Counted from the first letter of the stretch, positions 26,179 through 34,944 are shown. The stretch is 64,000 bases of DNA from an uncultured Bacteriovoracaceae bacterium (GCA_937931205.1 CALHBF010000021.1:62001-126000); one strand, 5' to 3'. Numbers and translations: made by a program. Notes: generated from the sequence alone by a model not told the origin.

Positions 26179-28194
26179 ATGAAAAAAATGATCTTCTCCT
26201 TTCTGCTTCCTTCAGTGGCCTTTGCCCACATCGATGATTCTTTGGCCCCTATTGAAGTCTTTGATCATAGTGAAGATCAGACATTAGTAGACTTCGTTCC
26301 AAGTGTGACAACTTTGAGGGGCAGAGAACTTCAAAAAAGAAGAGAGACGAGTATAGGAGATACTCTGCAAACGGAAGCCGGGATTCAAAGTTCCTCTTTT
26401 GGTCCAGGAGCAGGAAGGCCTATGATTCGAGGACTTGATGGAGATCGAATTAGGATTTTACAAAACTCGTTGGGGACTCTTGATGCCTCTACACAGAGTT
26501 TAGATCATGCTATTCCTGTAGATACTCTTACAATTGAGCAGATTGAAGTTGTTCGTGGGCCCATGTCACTTCTTTACGGGTCAAGTGCCGTAGGAGGAGT
26601 GATTAACCTTGTGACCAATAGAATCCACTCAGAATATGAAGAAGGCTTTTTCTCTCAGTCTCTTGTTCAGGGTGATAGTGCAACTAACAGCTTGCAGTCA
26701 GCATTGCATCTGAATTACGGTAAAAATAAATGGATGTTTCATGTCGATGGTTCAACTAAAAATCAAAATGATTACAGGCTGCCTAATCATGTAAGAGCAG
26801 GTGCACTTAACCAAAAGGGTGACCTTCTCAATTCTAGAAACTTACAGGATAACGTTGCAGTTGGTATTTCACGCATCTTTGATAAAGGATATTTAGGGGC
26901 TTCATTTAACCATTTTCAATCAACCTATGGCACGGTCGCTGCGCCTGATATGCTGATTGATATGACTCAAAACAGATTTGAACTTCATGGAGAGTACCGT
27001 CCAGACATCTCTTGGATTCAGAAGTTTAAAGTGAGAACAGCTCAGTCCGACTACCGACATAGAGAAGTTGGGGATCACGGACATCATGGAGAGGATCAGC
27101 ATGATCATGATGATGATCACGATCATGATCATCATGGAGACCACCAGGGAAGTGTCTTCAGTAATAAAGGAAATGAATCTCGATTGGAGATGGTCACAAA
27201 GTCTGGCAAGACTGAAGGTGTTGTCGGTATCCAAACGCAGATTTTTAAATTTCGTGCCCGTGGAGATGAAGCCTTTGTGCCGGTGACTGATAATCAGAAA
27301 TTGGCACTTTTTTCTTTTCATAAATACCAGCTGGAAAGTAAGGATGCCTTGAGTTTTGGAGCAAGGGTTGAAACAACTGCTATCGAGAAAGAGGCCAGTC
27401 AAAATTTTGGTGATAAAGATAATCGCAACTTTGTGGGTTTAAGCGGATCTTTGGGATATAACTTCAAATTGGATGAAAAAAGCTCTCTGTCAGCGTCTTT
27501 GAGCTACACTGAAAGAGCACCGAATTTCCAGGAACTCTATGCTAATGGAGAGCATTTAGCGACAGGAGTTTTTGAGCAGGGAGATTCATCTTTAAAGAAA
27601 GAAAAAGCTAAGGCCGTAGAACTCTCTTATAAAGTACAAAAAGATAAATGGGAAATGAACTCTGCCATTTATTCTCAGTTCTTTGATCATTATATTAACA
27701 ATGCTCCAAGTGGTTTATTAATCGATGATCTTCCAGTGTATAGTTATAACCAGGTTGCAGCTGTCGTGTATGGCCTTGATCTTGATTCAAGAAGGGAATT
27801 AACAAAAATTGGCGCAGGTATTCTTTCGATGATCGGTCGATTTGATTATGTACGTGGAAAAGATACTGATAATGGTCAAAATCTTGCCCGTATTTCTCCC
27901 GCAAGAGTGCTCATTGGTCTTGAATATAAACAGGATAAATGGGCCTTTGATTTAGAAGCTCAACATGTGACTCGTCAGAGTAAAGTCGCTGAATTTGAAA
28001 AGAGAACAGCCGCTTATACCATGACGAATATCGGATTTAGCTACAACATTGTGAAAGAGACTTATGCAGTAAATCTTTTTGCAAGGGTTAAGAACATCTT
28101 TGATGTTGAAGCTAGAAATCACGTCTCGATGCTGAGCCGTCTCGCTCCGATGCCTGGAAGAAATTTTATTGCCGGAGCTCAATTACAATTTTGA
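26179..28194 (+). CDS. TonB-dependent receptor with His-rich metal loop
   Basis: 671 residues. A signal peptide (FSFLLPSVAFA) precedes an N-terminal plug with SIGDTLQTEAGIQ, PMIRGLDGDRIRIL and VEVVRGPMSLLYGSS-like blocks (residues ~50-155). A 22-strand-type barrel follows, ending in Phe (GAQLQF). An extracellular loop at residues ~294-324 is dense in His and Asp (HGHHGEDQHDHDDDHDHDHH), as in ZnuD-type zinc receptors. The perfect metal-regulator palindrome upstream and the adjacent Fur/Zur gene make zinc the best guess for the cargo; nickel or another metal is possible. The 3' end overlaps the convergent Fur gene by 12 bp. Confidence 0.92.
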   Translation: MKKMIFSFLLPSVAFAHIDDSLAPIEVFDHSEDQTLVDFVPSVTTLRGRELQKRRETSIGDTLQTEAGIQSSSFGPGAGRPMIRGLDGDRIRILQNSLGTLDASTQSLDHAIPVDTLTIEQIEVVRGPMSLLYGSSAVGGVINLVTNRIHSEYEEGFFSQSLVQGDSATNSLQSALHLNYGKNKWMFHVDGSTKNQNDYRLPNHVRAGALNQKGDLLNSRNLQDNVAVGISRIFDKGYLGASFNHFQSTYGTVAAPDMLIDMTQNRFELHGEYRPDISWIQKFKVRTAQSDYRHREVGDHGHHGEDQHDHDDDHDHDHHGDHQGSVFSNKGNESRLEMVTKSGKTEGVVGIQTQIFKFRARGDEAFVPVTDNQKLALFSFHKYQLESKDALSFGARVETTAIEKEASQNFGDKDNRNFVGLSGSLGYNFKLDEKSSLSASLSYTERAPNFQELYANGEHLATGVFEQGDSSLKKEKAKAVELSYKVQKDKWEMNSAIYSQFFDHYINNAPSGLLIDDLPVYSYNQVAAVVYGLDLDSRRELTKIGAGILSMIGRFDYVRGKDTDNGQNLARISPARVLIGLEYKQDKWAFDLEAQHVTRQSKVAEFEKRTAAYTMTNIGFSYNIVKETYAVNLFARVKNIFDVEARNHVSMLSRLAPMPGRNFIAGAQLQF

Positions 28195-28650
28195 TTCTTT
28201 CGAACATTTGGAACACAGACCACTGAACTCAAGTCTGTGTTCCATGCTTGTAAAACCTAATTTCGCGATGGCATTTTCAAAAATAGAAATATCACATCCC
28301 TGAATCTGAGAAATTTTTTTACATTTTCTGCAGATGACATAATGATGGTGATGATCTTCATGAGCTTGGTGATTAACATCTACTGTTAACTCATAACGAA
28401 GAAAACCCTCATTGAGATTAACTTCACCTACTATGCCTTTATCTTTGAATTGAGTCAGGGTTCTGAAAACTGTAGAGAGATCACAACTTTCAAGCTTTTC
28501 AAAAAGCTGTTGGGCCGACATAGGCTCATGGGATTTTGATAATTCCATGAGAATTGAAATCTTAGACTTTGTTTTATGTATGCCGTATTGACTGAGGATG
28601 TCTCGACAGGTGTCTTCAGTCAATGTTGAGTGGCAGCAGTGCTTTTCCAT
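28183..28650 (-). CDS. zur: Fur-family metal regulator, probably Zur
   Basis: 155 residues from ATG 28650; an upstream extension to 28812 would lack family similarity. The winged helix spans ~residues 15-85 (MSAQQLFEKLESCDLSTVFRTL). The dimer and metal domain has HEDHHHHYVICRKC and the C-terminal CSKCSK, giving two CxxC structural zinc pairs. Fur proteins repress uptake genes when their metal is bound. The neighbour is a His-rich TonB receptor with a perfect palindromic box, so Zur is the likely subtype, but Fur or Nur cannot be excluded. It diverges from the LOG-family gene. Confidence 0.85.
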   Translation of the reverse strand: MEKHCCHSTLTEDTCRDILSQYGIHKTKSKISILMELSKSHEPMSAQQLFEKLESCDLSTVFRTLTQFKDKGIVGEVNLNEGFLRYELTVDVNHQAHEDHHHHYVICRKCKKISQIQGCDISIFENAIAKLGFTSMEHRLEFSGLCSKCSKESKL

Positions 28651-28720
28651 ATAAAGAAAGTAACTGATGAAGGAGTAATTTGCAATTGGCGAAACAGGAT
28701 ATTGAGGTAGAATAGCCCGT

Positions 28721-29446
28721 ATGGAAAAAGTACAAAATAAATCACTTTGGGGTAAGAAATCGGGCGATACATCTGAGAAAAAGATGCTTGAAGGCCCTCG
28801 AACGCCAATCACTGAAATCCTACATGCCTTTACCGTTTTCTTTGAGATGCTGGGAGCACTTAGAAAGCTTCATTTTATTGGTCCTTGTGTAACAGTTTTT
28901 GGATCTGCCCGCTTTAAAGAGGATCATATTTATTACCAAACGGCCGAGGAAGTTGGTTATCGACTGGCCATGGATGGTTTTGCTGTGATGACTGGCGGAG
29001 GACCAGGGATTATGGAGGCTTCTAATAGAGGGGCCAAAAGAGCGAATGGATTTAGTATTGGTTGCAACATTGTTTTGCCTCGGGAGCAGCGCCATAACCA
29101 GTATCTGGATCTATGGATTGAGTTTAAGTACTTCATGGTAAGAAAATTTATGCTTGCCAAGTATTCCTATGGGTTTGTGGTTTTACCGGGTGGATTTGGG
29201 ACTCTTGATGAATTGTTCAACATTCTCACACTGATTCAAACTAAGAAAATGAAGGGATTTCCAATCGTTTTAATTGGCGAAGAGTTTTGGAGACCTTTAA
29301 AAATCATGATTGAGTCTACATTGCTCCCAGTGGGGACAATTGATAGAGATGATCTCGATTTGATTCTATTCACTGACAGTCCTGAAGAAGCTTCACAGTT
29401 TATTTTAGATCAGGCCATTAACAAAGAATGGCTTAGAACAAGATAG
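28721..29446 (+). CDS. LOG-family nucleotide-binding protein (TIGR00730)
   Basis: 241 residues. The family signature is complete: VTVFGSARF (Rossmann start), MTGGGPGIMEASNRGA (PGGxGTxxE partner loop) and LPGGFGTLDELFNILT. LOG proteins are lysine-decarboxylase-like phosphoribohydrolases that release adenine-type bases from nucleotides such as cytokinin riboside 5'-monophosphate or AMP. They act in the cytoplasm. The exact substrate cannot be read from sequence. The gene is a single unit with a terminator directly after it. Confidence 0.9.
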   Translation: MEKVQNKSLWGKKSGDTSEKKMLEGPRTPITEILHAFTVFFEMLGALRKLHFIGPCVTVFGSARFKEDHIYYQTAEEVGYRLAMDGFAVMTGGGPGIMEASNRGAKRANGFSIGCNIVLPREQRHNQYLDLWIEFKYFMVRKFMLAKYSYGFVVLPGGFGTLDELFNILTLIQTKKMKGFPIVLIGEEFWRPLKIMIESTLLPVGTIDRDDLDLILFTDSPEEASQFILDQAINKEWLRTR

Positions 29447-29452
29447 TTTTAA

Positions 29453-29487
29453 GGGCAGTCCCAACTCGGAGACTGCCCATCTTTTTT
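29453..29487 (+). terminator. Intrinsic terminator of the LOG-family gene
   Basis: GGGCAGTC (29453-29460), 10-nt loop, GACTGCCC (29471-29478), then ATCTTTTTT. It overlaps the last codon of the convergent lipoprotein gene ending at 29486. Confidence 0.88.
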
Positions 29488-30331
29488 AATCACCATAATT
29501 AGTAATTGGCCCTGAAGGTTCACCTGTTTGAGGTGGAGAAGATGGGTTAACTGTATTATCTTCAGGATTTTCCCCTGAAAGTTCAGGCATCGGGTAAGTT
29601 TCAATATTTCTGCGTCCTGGAGCCTTTTTAATTTTTCTAAAAATTCCACATAAGACAGGCAACGTTGAATGGATCTCTTTAGAACTGAGTTTACTCGTAG
29701 TCTCTGGCAAATTAATTTTAGGAGAAATTCCTCTTATCATGGCAATTCTTCCTTCAAATTCAGGAAGTGTGCGAGCAGGGATTTTAAGTAATTGATCTTG
29801 GTCATTAATATCCTCATCCCAAAGATCATCCAGAGTTTTATCCCAGGAAGCCACTTGGTTGTAATAGTAGCCGCCAAAAGAGTCCGAGAGGGGATAGCTG
29901 TTGGCACCCAACCATTGGGAATTAAGATCTCCATCCAAAGGGATAAGCACCTGCCCTATCACTGCGATTGTTTCTTGCTCGTCAAGTATGCCGTCTTCAT
30001 TCTGATCATCATTGAGATTTGGACATCTTTCTCCCGCATGTATAGTTTGTTCCAGCGCAATGTTGGCAGTAGACAGCTCGTTTCCAAAAAAAAGAACATC
30101 ACCGACAAGCTCGTTCTTATCGATTGAGACTGTCATCGAACCTGAGATGTTACCGCTGAGATGAGAGTTGATGGGAAGCATTTTTGCCAGATACTGGCCA
30201 TCAATAACATTTTCAATTTTGATGGGATCAGCCTCTTTTTGAATTTTCTTAGCAGTCGGCGATGAAGAAGTATTTCCACCGTTTCCGCAAGAAATAAAAA
30301 AAAGTGTTACCAGCAAAGAAATATATTTCAT
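29486..30331 (-). CDS. EF-hand-loop lipoprotein (family copy B)
   Basis: 281 residues. The lipoprotein signal ends FISC (Cys15). Like copies A (9579-10697) and C (33086-33751) it has a YLAKM-type opening block, a Cys before a perfect 12-residue EF-hand loop (CPNLND, then DQNEDGILDEQE), VLIPLDGDL, GGYYYNQV and a final PVLCGIF. The tail (~50 residues) is Pro/Ser/Gly-rich and shorter than in copy A. It starts 9 bp after the stop of glutaminase-like copy B, the same spacing as at locus A. The shared order and spacing suggest a functional pair. Function unknown; calcium binding is likely. Confidence 0.75.
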   Translation of the reverse strand: MKYISLLVTLFFISCGNGGNTSSSPTAKKIQKEADPIKIENVIDGQYLAKMLPINSHLSGNISGSMTVSIDKNELVGDVLFFGNELSTANIALEQTIHAGERCPNLNDDQNEDGILDEQETIAVIGQVLIPLDGDLNSQWLGANSYPLSDSFGGYYYNQVASWDKTLDDLWDEDINDQDQLLKIPARTLPEFEGRIAMIRGISPKINLPETTSKLSSKEIHSTLPVLCGIFRKIKKAPGRRNIETYPMPELSGENPEDNTVNPSSPPQTGEPSGPITNYGD

Positions 30332-30340
30332 GATGACCTC

Positions 30341-31168
30341 CTAGATCTCAACATCCAATGCATCTTTGAATGCTTGTTGAAGTTCAAAAAAATTCCATGC
30401 TTTTTTTTCTGTGCCATCTCTTTCCAGGTTTTCAAGATCAATTGGCTGGTAGTAATACATATTAGTTTTCATGATGTAGCACCAACCAGTTTCGGGATAG
30501 TCGGCGTAATCTGAATAAGTTTCAATAAGTGGACACTCCATATTGTTTCTCATGAAAATATCAGTCCACTTCTTCATTGGTAAAACTTTCGTAGCATATT
30601 TTTTATCTGCAATTCTTTCTGTTACTTTACCGTTATCAGAAATATGCATTATAGGTGCGACATGAAACCACCAAGGGAAATCAAACTTCCGAATATATTT
30701 GCGAGTAAAAAAGATCCATACCTTAGATGTATAAACATTATGGTCCTTTCTGAGAGAATAAGACCATGTGTGAGCTCGGTTGAAGCATTCCGAAGTTTTA
30801 TGTTTGTACTGAAGGGTTGAGAAGAGCGTATTGGCCTGTGCCTCATCGGTAAGAACAGTAGGGAAATAAGTTTCAAAAAGACCATGATAATTGAACGTTT
30901 CCATCGTTGAATCACCAAAGCGGGTAGGGTGTTTGATTTCACTTACCAGTGTGATCATTCTGCTCTCTGGAGAAAATTCAAAGCGATAATTTTTTCCGAC
31001 CTCAAGCATGTAGGTGCTGTGATTGATTTTAAGAATCGTCCCATTTTTAAGATAGACACGAGTGATATCCTCATCATTTGAAATATCAATGATGGTGGAA
31101 GTGACTGTCTGGGCTTCCGATTGCAGACTTAGGAAAAACATAAAAAGCATTACTAGAAACTTCTTCAT
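30341..31168 (-). CDS. Secreted protein-glutaminase-like deamidase (family copy B)
   Basis: 275 residues from ATG 31168, which follows AGGAGGAG; the open frame extends upstream but without signal sequence. Signal peptide VMLFMFFLSLQSEAQ. Putative triad Cys128 (SECFNRAHTW), His169 (PWWFHVAP) and Asp188 (RIADKKY), spaced 41 and 19. The HVAP block is like that of known protein glutaminases. The extra pair Cys212 and Cys230 is 18 apart, as in the other copies. The N-terminal ~85 residues form a beta-rich domain shared with copies A and C and may be a pro-domain. Predicted activity is deamidation of glutamine side chains in proteins outside the cell or in the periplasm. Confidence 0.75.
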   Translation of the reverse strand: MKKFLVMLFMFFLSLQSEAQTVTSTIIDISNDEDITRVYLKNGTILKINHSTYMLEVGKNYRFEFSPESRMITLVSEIKHPTRFGDSTMETFNYHGLFETYFPTVLTDEAQANTLFSTLQYKHKTSECFNRAHTWSYSLRKDHNVYTSKVWIFFTRKYIRKFDFPWWFHVAPIMHISDNGKVTERIADKKYATKVLPMKKWTDIFMRNNMECPLIETYSDYADYPETGWCYIMKTNMYYYQPIDLENLERDGTEKKAWNFFELQQAFKDALDVEI

Positions 31169-31348
31169 GACAAAAACTCCTCCTAATAAGATCGGGCCAA
31201 TTCTTAGCATCTTGAGAGGAATAGTCATCTTAAGGTAATCATAATCTTTCTCAACCTGAAGCGAACCTTTAATAAGCATGAGTGAAGTGTTTTTTGAGTG
31301 TACGAAAAAGCTAACTGCTAGCATGATAGGCCCAGATTGGAGGTCTGT

Positions 31349-31762
31349 ATGATGCAACAAGATGTTGAAAATCAAATGATCGATGATTCGGAATCTTTCG
31401 ATCGCCAAGAAGAACTACCACATAAAAAAAAGATCATGGTCATTGATGACGATCTGGATTTTCGTCTTATGGTATCTGAATTATTAGTAGATAGCGGGTA
31501 TATAGTCACAACAGCTAAAGACGGGGAGATAGGACTCAATCAATTATTGATGAGTGAGGATCGACCCGATTTAATTCTAGTCGATTTGATGATGCCCGTA
31601 AAAAGTGGTCTGGAGTTTCGCCGTGATCAATTCTTCTTTAAAGAAATTGCTGATATCCCCGTCGTCTTCGTCACGGGAGAGGGAATTATTGAAGGAGAAC
31701 TTTGTATTCAAAAACCATTTGATCGTGAGCAGTTCCTGTATTTAATCGACAAGTATATTTAG
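31349..31762 (+). CDS. Single-domain response regulator (CheY-like receiver)
   Basis: 137 residues from ATG 31349, behind GGAGG. After a 30-residue acidic lead the receiver domain begins at KKIMVIDDD (acid pair). The phospho-acceptor Asp is in LILVDLMMP, the switch Thr in VVFVTGEG and the conserved Lys in IQKPF. No output domain is present, so it acts through protein contact like CheY or in a phosphorelay. No histidine kinase gene is near. It precedes two BON-domain genes by 43 bp and may be in the same transcript. Confidence 0.9.
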   Translation: MMQQDVENQMIDDSESFDRQEELPHKKKIMVIDDDLDFRLMVSELLVDSGYIVTTAKDGEIGLNQLLMSEDRPDLILVDLMMPVKSGLEFRRDQFFFKEIADIPVVFVTGEGIIEGELCIQKPFDREQFLYLIDKYI

Positions 31763-31805
31763 TCTTGGCCTCCCATTTGCTGACTAAATGCAAGAGGGAG
31801 GTTCT

Positions 31806-32342
31806 ATGACAGATGAATCTAAAAATAATGATAATTCGAAAAAACTCAAAAATGATGGCCTTGATGGCTATTACCACACAGGAGAAGTCAATCTTCAAAC
31901 GTCACAAGGTAATGAAATTCTCAATGGAGAATTAGATCAGTATGCTTTCCGTGGAGAATACTCTATGGCCAAGCATTATCATGGACGGCCTGAGTATTCA
32001 GTAGAGGAGGGTTGGCGTGATTGGGATAAGGGACGTTATGCCGTCTTACATAATTCACGAATCAGTGAAGAACAAAAAAAGTTACGAAAAAAAGTTCAAG
32101 ACCTTTTGAAGGATCATATCGACTTGGATAATTTAAGCATCTCTGTTTTTGAAGGGGATATCTTTATCTCTGGAAGAATCCAGACTAACTTAGAAAAGTC
32201 TTATTTTACGGAGTTAATCAAAGGGATAGAAGGTGTGAAGAACGTTGTTAATCACCTTTGTTGCTTTGACCAAGATGATATTTATCAAGGCCCATATCGA
32301 GTACTAAGCCAAGAATTAGGGCTAGGTGAGGAAGGAAGATGA
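31806..32342 (+). CDS. BON-domain protein
   Basis: 178 residues from ATG 31806, behind GGGAGG; no signal peptide is seen. A hydrophilic N-terminal half (GRPEYSVEEGWRDWDKGRY resembles small SWFGD-type stress proteins) precedes one BON domain at ~residues 90-160 (LDNLSISVFEGDIFISG, then GVKNVVNHL). BON domains bind phospholipid or other proteins; OsmY and Kbp are known members. It overlaps the following BON gene by 4 bp (ATGA), so the pair is translationally coupled. The role is probably in stress or envelope upkeep, by analogy only. Confidence 0.8.
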   Translation: MTDESKNNDNSKKLKNDGLDGYYHTGEVNLQTSQGNEILNGELDQYAFRGEYSMAKHYHGRPEYSVEEGWRDWDKGRYAVLHNSRISEEQKKLRKKVQDLLKDHIDLDNLSISVFEGDIFISGRIQTNLEKSYFTELIKGIEGVKNVVNHLCCFDQDDIYQGPYRVLSQELGLGEEGR

Positions 32343-32656
32343 TGATACCAGAAAATATTGGAGAATCTGAATATACATTAAGACAGAGCATACCTTTTGA
32401 TATGAATGAGGAATTGACTGCACTTAGTATTGGCGATTTTACTCATCCACTCAGTGATGAAGAAATTAGATACAATATTTATTCTTTGCTAAGAAGCCAT
32501 GAAGATATTGATCAAGACGATATCAGAGTAGAATGTATTAATGGAGTTGTTATATTGACAGGTCTTGTTGATAACGAAGATATGTCCCAACTCTGTACAA
32601 GGCTATGTGAATTTGTGCCCGGAGTAAAAGAAGTTGTTAATGGTCTCGATTATTAA
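32339..32656 (+). CDS. Small BON-domain protein
   Basis: 105 residues, almost entirely one BON domain from ~40 to 105 (DQDDIRVECINGVVILTGLV, then PGVKEVVNGL). The N-terminal part is acidic. No signal peptide. It is translationally coupled to the upstream BON protein, and GGAAG precedes the start. A cytoplasmic partner of its neighbour is the simplest view. Binding partner unknown. Confidence 0.8.
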   Translation: MMIPENIGESEYTLRQSIPFDMNEELTALSIGDFTHPLSDEEIRYNIYSLLRSHEDIDQDDIRVECINGVVILTGLVDNEDMSQLCTRLCEFVPGVKEVVNGLDY

Positions 32657-32657
32657 A

Positions 32658-32897
32658 TTACTCTGCAAACTCTTCTTCTAGCTTTTGTAATTCATGTTCA
32701 TCATCAACGAAATCATCTTCCTCATATTCTTCAAAGTATGGGGATTCTTCTTCCTGTTTTTGAATTTCATCTAATTCGCGGGAGTTGTATTCATCCTCAT
32801 TAATTGGCGCCTCACGATAATAATCAAGCTCTGGGTTTGATAAATCCTGTGCTTGTGCGATAGCTATCAAAAATAAAAAAGTTAAAAGCATTTTCAT
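32658..32897 (-). CDS. Small exported acidic protein
   Basis: 79 residues with a signal peptide (LLTFLFLIAIAQA, then QD). The mature protein is extremely acidic (EEESPYFEEYEEDDFVDDEH) and rich in Tyr. GAGGTTAAT lies before the ATG. It resembles in style the acidic proteins at 22841 and 23847. No family is recognised; calcium or cation binding is conceivable. Convergent with the BON pair, one base apart. Confidence 0.68.
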   Translation of the reverse strand: MKMLLTFLFLIAIAQAQDLSNPELDYYREAPINEDEYNSRELDEIQKQEEESPYFEEYEEDDFVDDEHELQKLEEEFAE

Positions 32898-33085
32898 ATT
32901 AACCTCTCAAGTAAAATTGCTTTCTAACATGAGCTTGAGGAGCAGTTTGTGTGCCAAAAATGCCTCAGGATGGTATCCGACTATTTGAGGTTAAATGCCA
33001 CAAGTTAAGTCTTTTCCTTTGTTTAACCGAGTTTAAAAGTTGGCGAGTAGTTTGCTCATGAAGCCTTCAGACCATGGAGGAAATG

Positions 33086-33751
33086 ATGAAAAAAAATTCT
33101 CGTCGTAGTGTGGCCCCAATTTGTCTGGCAGCTATTGCGGCCTTATTGATGGCCTGTGGTAAGGAATCTGGAAGCAGTTCTCAACAAAATACTTCCGCTC
33201 AAGAGGAGGTCGAGAGTACCGGTCCTTCTTACCGTGCGCAGATGCGTCCCCTTAATAATACCATTACTGAAAATGCGATTGGAGTTGCTCTCTGGTCTCA
33301 AAAGGGCAGTGATTATATTGTGCAATTGAATATGACTAATACTCCAAGTAACCTTGAGCATTTTCAAGCATTGCATGAGGGGTCAGCTTGTCCAGATGAA
33401 GCGGCCGATAAAAACAGTGATGGTATTATTGATGGAGAAGAATTAAAGCTGGCCGCTGGTAAAATTCTTTTCCCACTAGATTCAAATCTTTCATCCAAAA
33501 ATACGGATGATTTCGCGCAATCTCGCGCCAATGATTTTGGAAACTATGTTTATTGGTCAAAAGTGGGCAGCAGAGCACTGGAGCAATTATATCCACGATT
33601 CCATCCTGCAGGGAAAGTAGTGGTAGTTTATGGTGTGGATTCACAATATGCGCTTCCTGGCTCGATTAGTGGAGCTGATAGCAATAAACATCGCTATATT
33701 CCCATTTCTTGTGGGGTTATTCGCGCTACAAATGCTCAGAAAGTCTACTGA
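33086..33751 (+). CDS. EF-hand-loop lipoprotein (family copy C)
   Basis: 221 residues from ATG 33086, which lies 5 nt after GGAGG (ATG 33083 is possible). The lipoprotein signal ends LMAC. The folded part repeats the A and B pattern: YRAQMRPLN, Cys then a perfect EF-hand loop (DKNSDGIIDGEE), ILFPLDSNL, GNYVYW and PISCGVIRA. Unlike the other copies it has no long low-complexity tail and is not directly beside its glutaminase-like counterpart, which lies 1.3 kb downstream on the same strand. Function unknown; calcium-dependent partner or inhibitor of the glutaminase is a hypothesis. Confidence 0.75.
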   Translation: MKKNSRRSVAPICLAAIAALLMACGKESGSSSQQNTSAQEEVESTGPSYRAQMRPLNNTITENAIGVALWSQKGSDYIVQLNMTNTPSNLEHFQALHEGSACPDEAADKNSDGIIDGEELKLAAGKILFPLDSNLSSKNTDDFAQSRANDFGNYVYWSKVGSRALEQLYPRFHPAGKVVVVYGVDSQYALPGSISGADSNKHRYIPISCGVIRATNAQKVY

Positions 33752-33812
33752 TTAACTTTTCACTCAGTCTGCCTCGGGTTAGAATATTAAAAAATTTTAA
33801 CTCGAGGTGATT

Positions 33813-34361
33813 ATGAAATATTTCTTTCTCTCTTTTTTCCTATCTTTTTCTGTATTGGCCGGGCCTATCGTAGTCATGGACACCAATTTTGGAAAAATCG
33901 AAATTGAACTTGATGACAAAAAAGCACCAGTCACTGTTAATAATTTTCTTACCTATGTTGACGCACGTTTTTATGATGGAACGATTTTCCATCGTGTTAT
34001 TGATAATTTTATGGTTCAAGGTGGGGGCTTTCTTCCTGGCATGAAGGAGAAGGCCAATAAAGGTAAAACAATTACGAACGAAGCAGACAATGGTCTGAAG
34101 AATGACAATGCTACTATTGCCATGGCAAGAACAAGCGATCCACATTCGGCCAGTGCCCAGTTTTTTATTAATGTTGCCGACAATGAATTTCTTAACCACA
34201 AGTCTAAGACTGAAGCTGGTTGGGGTTATGCTGTTTTTGGAAAAGTCATTTCTGGCATGCATGTTGTTAACAGAATGAAAAAAGTAAAAACAGGGAACAT
34301 GGCCGGACATGCCAACGTTCCCATGGATGAAGTTTTAATTAAATCTGTAAGAAGAAAATAA
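33813..34361 (+). CDS. ppiA: Exported cyclophilin-type peptidyl-prolyl isomerase
   Basis: 182 residues from ATG 33813. Signal peptide [13 protein letters not shown]. Cyclophilin landmarks are the active-site [26 protein letters not shown] with the Gln-Phe-Phe core, and VFGKVISGM. It catalyses cis-trans isomerisation of proline bonds, here in the periplasm. Family length and identity are typical of PpiA. The gene lies between copies C of the EF-hand lipoprotein and the glutaminase-like enzyme, and might help fold exported proteins in general. Its 3' end abuts the convergent hemerythrin gene directly. Confidence 0.93.
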   Translation: MKYFFLSFFLSFSVLAGPIVVMDTNFGKIEIELDDKKAPVTVNNFLTYVDARFYDGTIFHRVIDNFMVQGGGFLPGMKEKANKGKTITNEADNGLKNDNATIAMARTSDPHSASAQFFINVADNEFLNHKSKTEAGWGYAVFGKVISGMHVVNRMKKVKTGNMAGHANVPMDEVLIKSVRRK

Positions 34362-34811
34362 TTAGATATGAAGACTTCTGTCTTTGGTTTCTAGATAGTT
34401 CTTTGAGAAGTGAAGGAGTTGGCCGGTTGAAAAGTCCTCCTTTGCTTCTGCAAAGAGCGTACTTTCCTCAAATTCAACGTGCTCGATAATACTGGATTTA
34501 ATGTCTTGAAACATTTCGATCCACTCTTCAGAGTTAAATTCAAGTCCTTCTAACATTTCAAATGAGTCTTTAATCTGACGATGTTCAAATTCAGCGTCTT
34601 CAGCAAGACTGAGAGCATTTTCATTTTGCTGTTCTTTTAAATTCTCATAAAGAGTTAGCTCCTCGGCCTCCATATGAGAGAAAATCTTTTGTTTCATTTC
34701 TTCGAAGACTTGAGTTTTAGTGCTCAAATCTTGTGTTCTTTCTATACGGTTTAGCAATTGGAGAATCTCGATATGTTCTTCTTTTAAAATTTCAAGAATA
34801 TTATTTTCCAT
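34362..34811 (-). CDS. Hemerythrin HHE-domain protein
   Basis: 149 residues from ATG 34811, behind AAGAGGAG. Four-helix bundle with the iron-binding pattern HIEILQLLNRIE, HMEAEELTLYENL, FEHRQIKDSFE and HVEFEESTLFAEA, that is two HxxxE-type blocks and single His residues. Such proteins bind a diiron centre and sense or handle oxygen, nitric oxide or iron. It is cytoplasmic. It overlaps the upstream small lipoprotein gene by 11 bp, so both are probably on one transcript. Confidence 0.88.
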   Translation of the reverse strand: MENNILEILKEEHIEILQLLNRIERTQDLSTKTQVFEEMKQKIFSHMEAEELTLYENLKEQQNENALSLAEDAEFEHRQIKDSFEMLEGLEFNSEEWIEMFQDIKSSIIEHVEFEESTLFAEAKEDFSTGQLLHFSKNYLETKDRSLHI

Positions 34812-34944
34812 CTTTTTTCTCCTCTTCTTTGGCCTCAATAGGAACGTCATAGCGATAGCTGCTGATGTCTTCTTGCTCTTGCTTGGGAACTAAATAACTG
34901 CAGGAACTTATACATAAAACGAGTAAGATAATGAGATTGTTCAT
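34801..34944 (-). CDS. Small lipoprotein (47 aa) upstream of hemerythrin
   Basis: ATG 34944 follows AGGGAG. The signal LIILLVLCISSC ends in a plausible lipobox (ISSC), then a short charged tail (EAKEEEKKDGK). Its 3' end overlaps the hemerythrin start by 11 bp, and the ribosome binding site of hemerythrin lies inside it, so translation is coupled. No family is recognised. Short length lowers confidence, but signal, start site and coupling all agree. Confidence 0.62.
   Translation of the reverse strand: MNNLIILLVLCISSCSYLVPKQEQEDISSYRYDVPIEAKEEEKKDGK

Noticed and set aside
26920..27402. 160-codon minus-strand frame inside the TonB receptor gene
   Set aside because: It arises from the reverse complement of the His/Asp-rich repeat and has no coding signals.
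28650..28812. N-terminal extension of the Fur/Zur gene
   Set aside because: The extra 54 residues overlap the divergent LOG-family gene and resemble no Fur N-terminus; ATG 28650 gives the usual length.
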